Below, one piece after another: positions 22,038 to 29,217 of a stretch of DNA of 29,217 nt (the stretch's first letter is position 1; the number at the start of each line of letters is the position of its first letter). Position numbers and translations under genes: made by a program. The notes below the pieces were generated by a model. The model was not told where the DNA came from and ran no database searches. It saw only the letters and a program-made list of their open reading frames with translations. Source of the DNA: Desulfobulbaceae bacterium UBA5611 (GTDB lineage Bacteria > Desulfobacterota > Desulfobulbia > Desulfobulbales > Desulfocapsaceae); contig DIKT01000095.1 in assembly GCA_002424635.1 (NCBI GenBank), positions 11,070 through 40,286 on the forward strand. The letters are read 5' to 3'.

Positions 22038-22820
22038 ATGAGTGAAATCGCAAAGAAATTAATGGCCGGAGTTGCCGCCACCGGGATTTGTCTTGTCATG
22101 TCTTCCGGCCTGGCCTATGCCGAGGAAGAAAAACCGACGGCGGATCTGACCGTTGGGGCCTATAGTCAGTATATCTGGCGGGGCTTTGAAATGAGCAAGG
22201 ACAGCATTGTGGTCCAGCCCTCCGCGACGGTGGCCTATAAGGGTTTTTCCGCCAACCTGTGGGGAAATCTCGATACTGATCCCTACTCCAGCACAACGGA
22301 TGAGGCCAACAACTGGAATGAGACTGATATGACTCTGGCCTATGGCTGGGAAATGGGTCCTGCCGCTTTTTCCGTCGGCTATATTTACTACGCCCTTGAC
22401 GGCGATGATACCCAGGAATTTTTCGCCAGTGCCGCCCTGGACACCCTCTTGACGCCGACCCTGGCTGTCTACCGTGACACCGACGCATTTCCGGGATGGT
22501 ATGCGACCTTGGGGATTTCCCATTCTTTCCCGGTGACCGGCGATATCACCCTGGATCTGGGCGGTCTGGTAAGCTATCTCGCCGCGGATGAGGCGGCAAC
22601 CTATGCCGAAGCCGATGGCAGCAAGTACAGCAATTTCCATGACGGGGTGTTGTCAGTGGGTCTTACCGTGCCGGTGAACCAGTATATCACCGTCACTCCG
22701 AAACTCAGCTATACCTTCGCCTTGAGCAGTGATGCCGAAGATCTCATGAGGGCAAGCAGTAAGGATGGAAATGACGATGACTTCATCTACGGTGGGGTTG
22801 CCGTGAGCATGGCATTCTAA
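22038..22820 (+). CDS. TorF/TIGR02001-type putative outer-membrane porin
   Basis: The predicted 260-residue protein has a Sec signal peptide (hydrophobic core GVAATGICLVMSSGLAYA, cleavage after AYA). The mature part alternates polar and apolar residues as in a beta-barrel and ends in Phe, as outer-membrane proteins do. The block TVGAYSQYIWRGFEMSKDS near the mature N-terminus (strand 1 with YIWRG) is the hallmark of this family. Members often sit beside P-II and amt genes in proteobacteria. Here the gene lies between the nif cluster and modE-modABC, so a nitrogen-related or anion-uptake role is plausible but unproven. It is its own transcription unit: AT-rich leader before, strong terminator after. 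Confidence 0.85.
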   Translation: MSEIAKKLMAGVAATGICLVMSSGLAYAEEEKPTADLTVGAYSQYIWRGFEMSKDSIVVQPSATVAYKGFSANLWGNLDTDPYSSTTDEANNWNETDMTLAYGWEMGPAAFSVGYIYYALDGDDTQEFFASAALDTLLTPTLAVYRDTDAFPGWYATLGISHSFPVTGDITLDLGGLVSYLAADEAATYAEADGSKYSNFHDGVLSVGLTVPVNQYITVTPKLSYTFALSSDAEDLMRASSKDGNDDDFIYGGVAVSMAF

Positions 22821-22849
22821 CAGGGGTTTTCCCTATTTTTCCCTGTTCG

Positions 22850-22897
22850 GCCCGTCTGTCTCGCCCCCTCCCTGGCTGAGACAGACGGGCTTTTTTT
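22850..22897 (+). terminator. Intrinsic terminator of the porin gene
   Basis: GCCCGTCTGTCTC (22850-22862) pairs perfectly over 13 bp with GAGACAGACGGGC (22878-22890), followed by seven T. A textbook rho-independent terminator. Confidence 0.95.
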
Positions 22898-22919
22898 GTG
22901 CGAAAAAGGCTTGCATAAC

Positions 22920-22943
22920 CGATATGTTCTGATAAATATATCG
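22920..22943. promoter_or_regulatory. Probable ModE operator upstream of modE
   Basis: CGATAT and ATATCG arms are separated by 12 bases (CGATATGTT at the left), two bases before the modE ATG. The left half recurs in front of modA. It overlaps a weak promoter (TTGCAT at 22911), fitting autorepression when molybdate is sufficient. Confidence 0.55.
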
Positions 22944-22945
22944 AG

Positions 22946-23353
22946 ATGAAAAACAACACGAGGCAAGACAAAGAAAAATCCGGTCTGCAGTGGCGGGGCC
23001 GGCTCTGGCTCGAAGGCGAGGATGGCACCTTTCTCGGCTATGGCCGGGTGGTGCTGCTGGAGCGGATCAGGGAGTCCGGTTCCCTGGCCCAGGCGGCCCG
23101 TTCCATGGAGATGTCGTACAAGCATGCCTGGAATCTTCTCGACTCCATGAACCGGCAGGCGGGCTGTAAATTGGTAGAAACCTGTCGCGGCGGCAAACAT
23201 GGCGGTGGAGCCAGTCTCACCCCGGCTGGGGTGAAAGCGATTGCTTTGTTCAAGCATTATCACGCCAGGTTTCAAGAGATGCTGGCCGAGATGGATCAGG
23301 TTTTGAATGGCTGGGAGTGGCAACGGGATAAGCGGACGGAGATCCCGGAATAA
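22946..23353 (+). CDS. modE: ModE-type molybdate-responsive regulator, DNA-binding domain only
   Basis: A 135-residue protein consisting of the winged-helix ModE N-terminal domain: LWLEGEDGTFLGYGRVVLLE, the helix-turn-helix ESGSLAQAARSMEMSYKHAWNLLDSMN, and the wing GGKHGGGASLTPAGVKAI. Full-length ModE also has two C-terminal molybdate-binding (TOBE/Mop) repeats; these are absent, so molybdate sensing must come from elsewhere, perhaps by contact with ModC or another Mop protein. One-domain forms are common outside gamma-proteobacteria. It starts right behind an inverted repeat that probably is its own operator and is followed 129 bp later by modA. Confidence 0.88.
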   Translation: MKNNTRQDKEKSGLQWRGRLWLEGEDGTFLGYGRVVLLERIRESGSLAQAARSMEMSYKHAWNLLDSMNRQAGCKLVETCRGGKHGGGASLTPAGVKAIALFKHYHARFQEMLAEMDQVLNGWEWQRDKRTEIPE

Positions 23354-23380
23354 GGGAGAAAAATGATTTTTTGTGCGCAT

Positions 23381-23404
23381 CGATATGTTTGCCAAGATAT
23401 AACG
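23381..23404. promoter_or_regulatory. Probable ModE operator upstream of modA
   Basis: CGATATGTTTGCCAAGATAT, followed by AACG, shares the CGATATGTT left half with the site before modE and has an ATATAACG right half, the general form of ModE boxes. It lies ~80-100 bp upstream of the modA ATG. Confidence 0.5.
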
Positions 23405-23482
23405 ACAGAGGGCGGAGTGCTGTCTTCGGGAATTCGTCCGGCACCAGTCCCATACCCACCCGCCACAACAAGGAGAAGTAAG

Positions 23483-24256
23483 ATGATGCACCGATTTAAG
23501 TTCCTGATGTTTGTTGGCGCCATGCTGTTTGCCGTGCCCGCCCATGCCGCAAAGATCACCATCGCCGCAGCGGCGGACCTGAAGTTCGCCATGGAGGAAA
23601 TAGCCGCGGCCTTTAAACAGGAGCACCCCGGTGCAGAAATCGATGTCGTTTATGGTTCTTCGGGCAAGTTTCAAACCCAAATCCAGCAAGGGGCACCCTA
23701 TGACCTTTACTTTTCCGCCGATATCGCCTTCCCGCGCGAGTTGGCGAAAAAAGGCTTTGCCGCTTCCGAGGTAAAGCCCTACGCTTTCGGCCGGATCGTT
23801 TTGTGGAGTACAAGCATGGATGCCGCCACAATGACCCTTGCCAGCCTCACCGATCCGAAGATCAGCCGGATTGCCATTGCTAATCCCAAGCATGCGCCCT
23901 ACGGCAAGCGGGCGGAAGAGGCCCTGCGCGCCTCCGGTCTCTGGGAGAAGATCGAGCCGAAGCTGGTTTATGGCGATAACATCGCCCATACCGCCCAGTT
24001 TGTCCAGACCGGCAATGCCCAGGCCGGGATCATCGCCCTCTCTCTTGCGGTCAACCCCGAACTGGCGAAAAGAGGAGGCTATTGGCTGATTCCCGACACC
24101 CTGCATGAACCCCTTGAGCAGGGGTACATCATCACCAGTCGGGCGGCCGGCAATCTCCTCGCCAAAAGCTTCACCGCGTATATGAACAGCAAACCGGCTC
24201 GCACCGTAATGACCAAGTACGGTTTCGTGCTCCCAGGCGAAAATACCGAAAAATAG
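23483..24256 (+). CDS. modA: Molybdate ABC transporter substrate-binding protein
   Basis: The predicted 257-residue periplasmic protein starts at ATG 23483 behind AAGGAG. The upstream in-frame ATG 23363 would place 40 unrelated residues before the signal peptide. A Sec signal (FLMFVGAMLFAVPAHA) ends before AKITIAAAADLKFAMEEIAA, the conserved ModA start with oxyanion-binding Ser/Ala loop. VVYGSSGKFQTQIQQGAPYD is the second ligand loop, and ANPKHAPYGKRAEEALR and GNAQAGIIALSLA complete the family pattern. It binds molybdate (or tungstate) and hands it to ModB. First gene of modABC, probably to feed FeMo-cofactor synthesis. Confidence 0.95.
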   Translation: MMHRFKFLMFVGAMLFAVPAHAAKITIAAAADLKFAMEEIAAAFKQEHPGAEIDVVYGSSGKFQTQIQQGAPYDLYFSADIAFPRELAKKGFAASEVKPYAFGRIVLWSTSMDAATMTLASLTDPKISRIAIANPKHAPYGKRAEEALRASGLWEKIEPKLVYGDNIAHTAQFVQTGNAQAGIIALSLAVNPELAKRGGYWLIPDTLHEPLEQGYIITSRAAGNLLAKSFTAYMNSKPARTVMTKYGFVLPGENTEK

Positions 24257-24266
24257 GAACCAGGCC

Positions 24267-24947
24267 ATGCTCCTCACCGACAGCGATCTTGAAGCCATCT
24301 GGCTTACCGTCAAACTGGCGGGGATTGTCACCGCCATTCTCTTTCTGATCGGCACCCCCATTGCCTGGTGGCTGGCCCGCAGCCGTTCGTGGTGGAAAGG
24401 GCCGATCGGCGCGGTGGTCGCCCTGCCCCTGGTGCTGCCGCCATCGGTGCTGGGATTTTATCTGTTGCTGGCCATGGGGCCAGACGGCCCGGTGGGGCAG
24501 TTAACCAAAGTACTCGGCCTCGAGCCGCTGCCCTTCACCTTTCAGGGGTTGGTCATCGCCTCGGTCTTCTATTCCCTGCCCTTCATGGTGCAGCCCCTGC
24601 AAAACGCCTTTGAAGGGATCGGAGAGCGGCCGCTGGAAGTAGCCGCCACCTTGCGGGCTTCCAGGCTCGACACCTTTTTTACCGTTGCCATCCCTTTGGC
24701 GCTTCCTGGTTTTATGACCGCCGCCATTCTCACCTTTGCCCATACGGTGGGGGAGTTCGGTGTGGTGCTGATGATCGGCGGCAACATCCCTGGTGTCAGC
24801 CGTGTTGTTTCGGTGCAGATCTACGATCATGTGGAAGGCTTGGAGTACATCCAGGCCCATCACCTTTCGGCCATGATGCTTGGTTTTTCATTTCTGGTGT
24901 TGCTAGCGCTCTATGCCTGGCGGCGTCATCCAAAAAAAGGTGTCTGA
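24267..24947 (+). CDS. modB: Molybdate ABC transporter permease
   Basis: The 226-residue inner-membrane protein has five predicted helices starting at IWLTVKLAGIVTAILFLIG. The cytoplasmic coupling loop with the EAA-type motif reads EVAATLRASRLDTFFTVAIP, followed by LPGFMTAAILTFAHTVGEFG. Both are typical of ModB. It forms the channel dimer for molybdate. The start lies 10 bp after modA with AGGAACC upstream, and the stop is one base before the modC ATG. Confidence 0.95.
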   Translation: MLLTDSDLEAIWLTVKLAGIVTAILFLIGTPIAWWLARSRSWWKGPIGAVVALPLVLPPSVLGFYLLLAMGPDGPVGQLTKVLGLEPLPFTFQGLVIASVFYSLPFMVQPLQNAFEGIGERPLEVAATLRASRLDTFFTVAIPLALPGFMTAAILTFAHTVGEFGVVLMIGGNIPGVSRVVSVQIYDHVEGLEYIQAHHLSAMMLGFSFLVLLALYAWRRHPKKGV

Positions 24948-24948
24948 C

Positions 24949-26019
24949 ATGAGCGAAATTTACGCCAAGTTTCGCCTGGACTGGTCGGGATTTTCCCTTG
25001 ATGTCGATCTGGTATTGCCCGCAGTCGGTGTAACGGCTCTGTTTGGCCATTCAGGTTCCGGTAAGACAACCCTGCTGCGTTGTATGGCCGGACTGGAAAG
25101 GGCGTCCAGGGGGTACCTGAAAATCAACGGAGATATCTGGCAGGATGACGCCTCTTGGCTGCCGACTCACAAAAGGCCGCTGGGCTATGTGTTTCAGGAG
25201 GCCAGTCTTTTTGACCATCTCTCGGTGATTGGCAATCTTCGGTACGGCATGAAGCGGGTTGCCGGTCTTCAGGGGGACAGTCTCGACCAGGCCATTGAGC
25301 TACTCGGCATTGGTCACCTCCTTGACCGGAAACCGGATCGGCTCTCCGGCGGGGAGCGGCAACGGGTGGCCATTGCCCGCGCCCTGGCAGTCGAGCCCCG
25401 GCTTCTGCTCATGGATGAACCTCTGGCTGCCCTTGATCTGAAACGCAAACTGGAAATTCTGCCTTATCTGGAACGGCTGCATGAGGAGCTGGCCATACCT
25501 GTCATCTATGTCAGCCATTCCCCGGATGAGGTCATCCGGCTGGCTGACCATATTGTCGTTATGGAAGGCGGTCGGGCCTCGGCTCAGGGTCCTCTGGCGG
25601 AGGTGCTGACCCGGCCTGATGTCTCCATTCGCATTGGCAAGGATGCCTGCGCCATCCTTGAGGCCACTATCGGTATTATTGACAAGGACTGGCATCTGGT
25701 ACGGCTTGATTTTCCCGATGGTTGTCTCTGGTGTCGTGATCCCGGCCTGGCTGTGGGTCGCAGGGTGCGGGTGCGGGTGCTTGCCCGCGATGTCAGTGTG
25801 GCCAGAGAGAGACCCAGCGAGAGCAGTATTCAGAATGTGTTTTGCGGTACGGTGGAATCCATCGGCGAAGACGAGCACCCAGGCCTGGCGCTCGTCGGTG
25901 TACAGATTGGGCGCTCGCGACTTGTGGCTCGTGTGACCAAACGGGCGGTGGCCGAGCTTAAGCTGGGGGTAGAACAGGTAATTTGGATTCAGGTGAAATC
26001 AGTGGCCTTGTTAGAATAA
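24949..26019 (+). CDS. modC: Molybdate ABC transporter ATP-binding protein
   Basis: A 356-residue ATPase. ATG 24949 (MSEIYAKFRLDW) sits one base behind the modB stop and is preferred over an upstream in-frame start inside modB. Walker A is GHSGSGKTT (33-41), the signature is LSGGERQRVAIARAL, Walker B is LLLMDEPLAALD, and the switch His is in VIYVSHSPDEV. The C-terminal ~110 residues form the TOBE/Mop domain (SIRIGKDACAILEATIG onward), which in ModC can bind molybdate and inhibit transport. This may stand in for the sensing domain missing from the ModE protein here; that is an inference. Confidence 0.95.
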   Translation: MSEIYAKFRLDWSGFSLDVDLVLPAVGVTALFGHSGSGKTTLLRCMAGLERASRGYLKINGDIWQDDASWLPTHKRPLGYVFQEASLFDHLSVIGNLRYGMKRVAGLQGDSLDQAIELLGIGHLLDRKPDRLSGGERQRVAIARALAVEPRLLLMDEPLAALDLKRKLEILPYLERLHEELAIPVIYVSHSPDEVIRLADHIVVMEGGRASAQGPLAEVLTRPDVSIRIGKDACAILEATIGIIDKDWHLVRLDFPDGCLWCRDPGLAVGRRVRVRVLARDVSVARERPSESSIQNVFCGTVESIGEDEHPGLALVGVQIGRSRLVARVTKRAVAELKLGVEQVIWIQVKSVALLE

Positions 26020-26029
26020 TGTGTTTTGA

Positions 26030-26179
26030 AGGATATTGGTGGTCATCACTCATGATCCGGCGGACGTGGAGGTTGTTGCCGACACCCTGGTGGTTTTTGA
26101 AGACGGGCGAGTCCAGGAGATCAGCCGGAGAAGGCGAAAACGCCGTCCACCCCGCTTGTCAGACGTCGTAAGGTGGTAA
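26030..26179 (+). pseudogene. C-terminal remnant of an ABC-type ATPase
   Basis: Directly after an in-frame TGA, the frame reads ILVVITHDPADVEVVADTLV and then VFEDGRVQEI, followed by an Arg-rich end and TAA at 26177. ITHDP with the switch His and the VFEDGRV strand are the end of an ABC ATPase nucleotide-binding domain, but no Walker A, signature or start codon is present. It differs from the corresponding part of modC, so it is not a recent modC duplication. Probably the leftover of a second transporter ATPase. The rest of the gap to 26415 holds nothing I can support except the DUF3096 leader. Confidence 0.65.
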
Positions 26180-26415
26180 AAGCCAGCATTCCTTTAATAG
26201 TCCGCCGGCGATACCTCAAAAAATGACTCAACCATTGACCGATTGTATGCGGGGAGGTAGAATTTTATTAAAGGATCCTGCTTGTCTATGTTCATCATGG
26301 CAGGGGTACCCGGTAGTATACTGGGAAATGACCCTTCCGCTTCTCTTTCCTTCAGCACCTCAAGAGGGCCGGATGTGCCTTTCCTGCTTATTCATCATCA
26401 AAAAGGAGAACACCT

Positions 26416-26571
26416 ATGAACATGACGTTAAGCCTTGCCCCCTTGGTAGCCCTGATAGCCGGTATCCTGATTCTGGTTGCGCCCCGTCTGTTGAATTATA
26501 TCGTCGCCATATATTTGATTATAATCGGTATAATCGGCTTGTTCGGCGGCAGCGGTTTCCATTTTCGCTGA
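26416..26571 (+). CDS. DUF3096 family small membrane protein
   Basis: A 51-residue protein starting behind AAAAGGAG. It has two short hydrophobic helices: LAPLVALIAGILILVAP, then RLLNYIVAIYLIIIGIIGLF, ending in a glycine-rich, basic tail. That is the DUF3096 pattern. Such proteins are predicted inner-membrane hairpins of unknown function, often found as single genes. It stands alone; a -10-like GTATACT lies about 100 bp upstream. Confidence 0.85.
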   Translation: MNMTLSLAPLVALIAGILILVAPRLLNYIVAIYLIIIGIIGLFGGSGFHFR

Positions 26572-26601
26572 GATAATAGTTGATCTTAACAACATTCAAA
26601 A

Positions 26602-26823
26602 TCAAGTCAGCAGGAAATTGCTTACATCCGTTCGAGCCGAGCTAATTGATTTTACTATACCGACCTGATGCTTTTTTTGATTGAAATCAATGGCAAGCAG
26701 TCCGGTTGTTCTCTTCTTTCCCGAAATAGATTTATCTTTCTGTTCATATTCCTTCAGCCTGAGTTGGTAAAAAAAATCCGGGTAGCCACCTTGATCATAA
26801 GCAAGCTCATCTAACTCCTGCAT
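26602..26823 (-). CDS. Unrecognised minus-strand ORF, possibly a gene remnant
   Basis: ATG 26823 opens 73 codons (MQELDELAYDQGGYPDFF, later a Lys/Gln-rich middle, ending SNFLLT) in a 328-bp gap between two plus-strand genes. It lacks a ribosome site. The frame remains open and plausible for 14 codons upstream of the ATG (QQRDHLCAITGPRL), then meets a stop. That would fit a gene that lost its 5' end. The family is not recognised. Confidence 0.3.
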   Translation of the reverse strand: MQELDELAYDQGGYPDFFYQLRLKEYEQKDKSISGKKRTTGLLAIDFNQKKHQVGIVKSISSARTDVSNFLLT

Positions 26824-26899
26824 CAGACGAGGCCCGGTAATAGCGCAGAGGTGGTCTCTCTGCTGTCATTAATATCGCAATTATGAAAAGGAAATAACC

Positions 26900-27556
26900 A
26901 TGAAAAAGAAATTACGTGTGGTGGCCATAGTGGCTATCATGATGTCCTGGGGTTGCAGTCCGGATGAGAAAACAAGCGAGGATAAGGTTTCAGAACAATC
27001 CGGCGTCCAAACTATGGTTGAGACGCTGGAAGAGACCGAGGCGCCTCAAGAAGGATCTCCAGAACCAGACCTGGATGCCGGGCCAACGATAACCGGCACG
27101 GATGAAGTGGTAGATGATCAGAATAGTGCAGAGCAAGAAAGGCTTCCGACCACCACAGAAACGGTTAATGATGGGTCACAAGCGATAAATGAGGTGGTAG
27201 CGGAAAAAAGTGAGCTAGAATCTGAGACTCCGGCCCTTAAAGAAAATCAGATGGAACCGGTTGATCAGAGGGAGGAGGAGCTGCCGGTGGAGGCAGAAAG
27301 TGGCCAGTCTCTTGCGACAATAGCTGAAACAATTGTTATTAATAATGACCATGGCAAGGTGGTCTTGCAGCACAAGAAACACGCTGAGGCCTTCGGTTGT
27401 TCTGCCTGTCATGAAGACCAGCAGCCCGGTCCGTTAGAATTAGGCAAAGACAAGGCTCATGCTTTGTGCCAGGGCTGTCATAAGGAGAAAAATGCCGGCC
27501 CCACCAGTTGTCTGAAGTGTCACCAGAAAAAGGAGCAGGCCGTCGAGGGCTGTTAA
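26900..27556 (+). CDS. Lipoprotein with triheme c7-like cytochrome domain
   Basis: The predicted 218-residue protein has a lipoprotein-like signal (hydrophobic stretch ending SWGC, Cys19). Residues ~20-145 form a strongly acidic, Pro/Thr/Glu-rich linker without predicted fold. The last ~70 residues carry three haem-binding motifs: CSACH (167-171), CQGCH (190-194) and CLKCH (204-208). Histidines upstream (LQHKKHAEAF, DKAHALCQ) would serve as sixth ligands. This resembles the c7/c3 cytochrome fold common in Desulfobacterota. The arrangement suggests a haem domain tethered to a membrane by a flexible arm, for electron transfer across the envelope; that role is inferred. The gene stands alone, AAAGGAAA upstream. 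Confidence 0.85.
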   Translation: MKKKLRVVAIVAIMMSWGCSPDEKTSEDKVSEQSGVQTMVETLEETEAPQEGSPEPDLDAGPTITGTDEVVDDQNSAEQERLPTTTETVNDGSQAINEVVAEKSELESETPALKENQMEPVDQREEELPVEAESGQSLATIAETIVINNDHGKVVLQHKKHAEAFGCSACHEDQQPGPLELGKDKAHALCQGCHKEKNAGPTSCLKCHQKKEQAVEGC

Positions 27557-27703
27557 TATGACTGGTAAAAAAATGATGTTATATCAATAGATAAGGTATC
27601 AATATATAAAATTAAGGTCAAAAGTTGTATTCAGGGGGTAGCACTGATACAATTAAATTATTCTTGTTGAGCAGTGATTCAATCGTATGGCGGAGGTTGC
27701 TGT

Positions 27704-29170
27704 ATGTTGGAAAAAAAGAATCAGGCCTGTGATTTTGCCATCTTCGGAGTGCTGGGCGATCTGTCCCGCCGCAAGCTCATCCCTTCTCTCTATCAACTGG
27801 ACCGTGAAGGTTTGCTCCACCCTGATACCAGAATTTTAGGGATTGCCCGCCATGATCTCAGTCAGGTCAATTTTACTCGCAAAATGTATGAGGCCCTCCA
27901 GACCTTTATTAAAGGTGAGCTTGATGCTCAGGTCACCGAGCGTCTGCTGGCCCGTCTGCACTATGTGCTGATCAATATTGATCAAGCCGACGAGTATAAG
28001 AAACTGCTGGAGATAACCGATCAGGAGCAGCGGGTGCTGATTAATTATTTCTCCGTTGCCCCTCATCTCTTTGATGATATCTGCCGGGGCCTGGCGCACG
28101 CCGGCATTATCACCCCGACCACCAGGGTGGTGCTCGAAAAGCCAATTGGCCGGGATCTGGCCTCCTCGCGGGAGATCAATGATGTGGTCGCCGGCTTCTT
28201 TGCTGAGAGCCGGGTCTATCGCATTGATCACTATCTGGGTAAGGAAACGGTCATGAATCTGCTGGCCCTGCGCTTTGCTAATTCTATTTTTATCACCAAC
28301 TGGGGCCACGCCACCATTGATCATGTCCAGATTACCGTGGCGGAAGAAGTGGGCATTGAGGGACGCTGGGCCTATTTCGATCAAACCGGCCAGTTGCGGG
28401 ACATGGTCCAGAATCATCTGATCCAGATCCTGACCCTGGTGGCCATGGAGCCCCCGCCGACAATGGATGGTGACTCCATCCGTAACGAGAAGATGAAGGT
28501 CCTGAAGGCCCTGCGGCCCATCACCGTTGACAATGTCCACCAAAAAACCGTGCGTGGTCAGTATGGCGCCGGTTTTATCAATGGTACGCCGGTTCCCGGT
28601 TATCTGCAGGAAGAGGGTGGTAACCCAAAATCTACCTCGGAAACTTTTGTGGCACTGAAAGTGGATATTGATAACTGGCGCTGGGCCGGCGTCCCTTTTT
28701 ATTTGCGGACCGGCAAACGCATGACCACCAAGCGCTCCGAAGTTGTGATCTTTTTCAAGCAGCTGCCCCATAACATCTTCAAGGACAGTTACAAGGAGCT
28801 GCCGCCCAACAAACTGGTGATCCGTCTGCAACCGGATGAGGGCGTGCAGATCGAGATGCTGAACAAGGTCCCCGGCATCAGCAAGGGCATCAAATTGCAG
28901 AAGACCATGCTTAATCTGAGTTTTGTTGATGCCTTTGCCGAAGAGCATCTGGCGGATGCTTATGAGCGCTTGATTCTGCAGACGATGATCGGCAATCAGG
29001 CCCTGTTCATTCGCCGTGATGAGGTGGAGCTATCCTGGGCCTGGATTGATTCCATCCATAAGGCCTGGGCTATCTCCAATGAACCGCCCCGCAGTTATCC
29101 GGCCGGCTCCTGGGGACCGCTGGCCTCGGTGGCGCTTCTGGCCCGGGACGGCCGGGAATGGGAGGAATAA
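27704..29170 (+). CDS. zwf: Glucose-6-phosphate 1-dehydrogenase
   Basis: The 488-residue enzyme oxidises glucose 6-phosphate to 6-phosphogluconolactone, the entry of the oxidative pentose phosphate pathway, normally with NADP+. ATG 27704 is chosen because GGAGG lies 7 bases upstream; the in-frame ATG 27674 has no such site. The nucleotide-binding motif GVLGDLSRRK spans residues 15-24. The substrate-binding and catalytic RIDHYLGKE is at 173-181. Later family blocks include TGQLRDMVQNHLIQILTLVA and FYLRTGKRM. NADPH from this enzyme and from icd could support biosynthesis. No partner such as 6-phosphogluconolactonase is visible before the window ends. Confidence 0.96.
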   Translation: MLEKKNQACDFAIFGVLGDLSRRKLIPSLYQLDREGLLHPDTRILGIARHDLSQVNFTRKMYEALQTFIKGELDAQVTERLLARLHYVLINIDQADEYKKLLEITDQEQRVLINYFSVAPHLFDDICRGLAHAGIITPTTRVVLEKPIGRDLASSREINDVVAGFFAESRVYRIDHYLGKETVMNLLALRFANSIFITNWGHATIDHVQITVAEEVGIEGRWAYFDQTGQLRDMVQNHLIQILTLVAMEPPPTMDGDSIRNEKMKVLKALRPITVDNVHQKTVRGQYGAGFINGTPVPGYLQEEGGNPKSTSETFVALKVDIDNWRWAGVPFYLRTGKRMTTKRSEVVIFFKQLPHNIFKDSYKELPPNKLVIRLQPDEGVQIEMLNKVPGISKGIKLQKTMLNLSFVDAFAEEHLADAYERLILQTMIGNQALFIRRDEVELSWAWIDSIHKAWAISNEPPRSYPAGSWGPLASVALLARDGREWEE

Positions 29171-29217
29171 CTGACAATAGCTGTCAGCTGGAATCTGGAC
29201 TGCGGCAAACTTGCCTT

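Noticed and set aside
22817..24361. A 514-codon minus-strand frame across modE and modA
   Set aside because: modE and modA are recognised by motif on the plus strand, and the antisense frame runs through a clear terminator and both operators.

Overview
This window looks like part of the chromosome of a strictly anaerobic diazotroph, most likely a Desulfobacterota (delta-proteobacterial, Desulfobulbales-like) sulfate or sulfur metaboliser. That is an inference from gene content: a NifI1/NifI2-type nif cluster, a NifD with the long insertion typical of anaerobes, a triheme c7-like cytochrome, a class II photolyase next to ferredoxin:thioredoxin reductase-like genes, and a monomeric isocitrate dehydrogenase. 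No rRNA, tRNA, CRISPR array, transposase or phage gene was recognised.

Left part (1-11060). An unknown gene runs off the left edge on the minus strand. A truncated second copy lies 594 bp away, and its promoter plus first nine codons recur at 7341-7550, just upstream of a GH15 glucoamylase-like gene. Between these lie a DUF1499 lipoprotein and a four-gene minus-strand operon: DUF523/DUF1722 (YbgA-like), glutaredoxin, FTR catalytic subunit and class II photolyase. In this operon the glutaredoxin is frameshifted inside its CxxC motif, and the FTR lacks a conserved cysteine and an ATG start. A ferredoxin-nitroreductase fusion and monomeric NADP-isocitrate dehydrogenase follow, closed by a clear hairpin terminator.

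Nitrogen and molybdenum part (11191-26179). glnK-amtB run leftward from a sigma-54-like promoter. nifH-nifI1-nifI2-nifD-nifK run rightward from a sigma-54-like promoter with a TGT-N10-ACA activator site. After nifK comes a NifB homologue that has lost the whole radical-SAM cysteine motif but keeps a NifX-like C-terminal domain, then a thioredoxin-like [2Fe-2S] ferredoxin. nifE, nifN and a catalytic nifB are not in this window. Several gaps in the cluster carry long hairpins, and the nifH-nifI1 gap holds an 89-bp tandem repeat whose stems co-vary. A 20-bp motif in that repeat recurs twice after the ferredoxin, in a 455-bp structured spacer before a HEPN-like/GNAT gene pair. A TorF/TIGR02001-type porin follows, then a one-domain ModE regulator with its own apparent operator and modABC with a second one. 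These would supply molybdate for nitrogenase. An ABC-ATPase remnant sits behind modC.

Right end (26180-29217). This part holds a DUF3096 mini-membrane protein, a doubtful minus-strand ORF, a lipoprotein carrying three CxxCH haem sites on a long acidic linker, and zwf (glucose-6-phosphate dehydrogenase).
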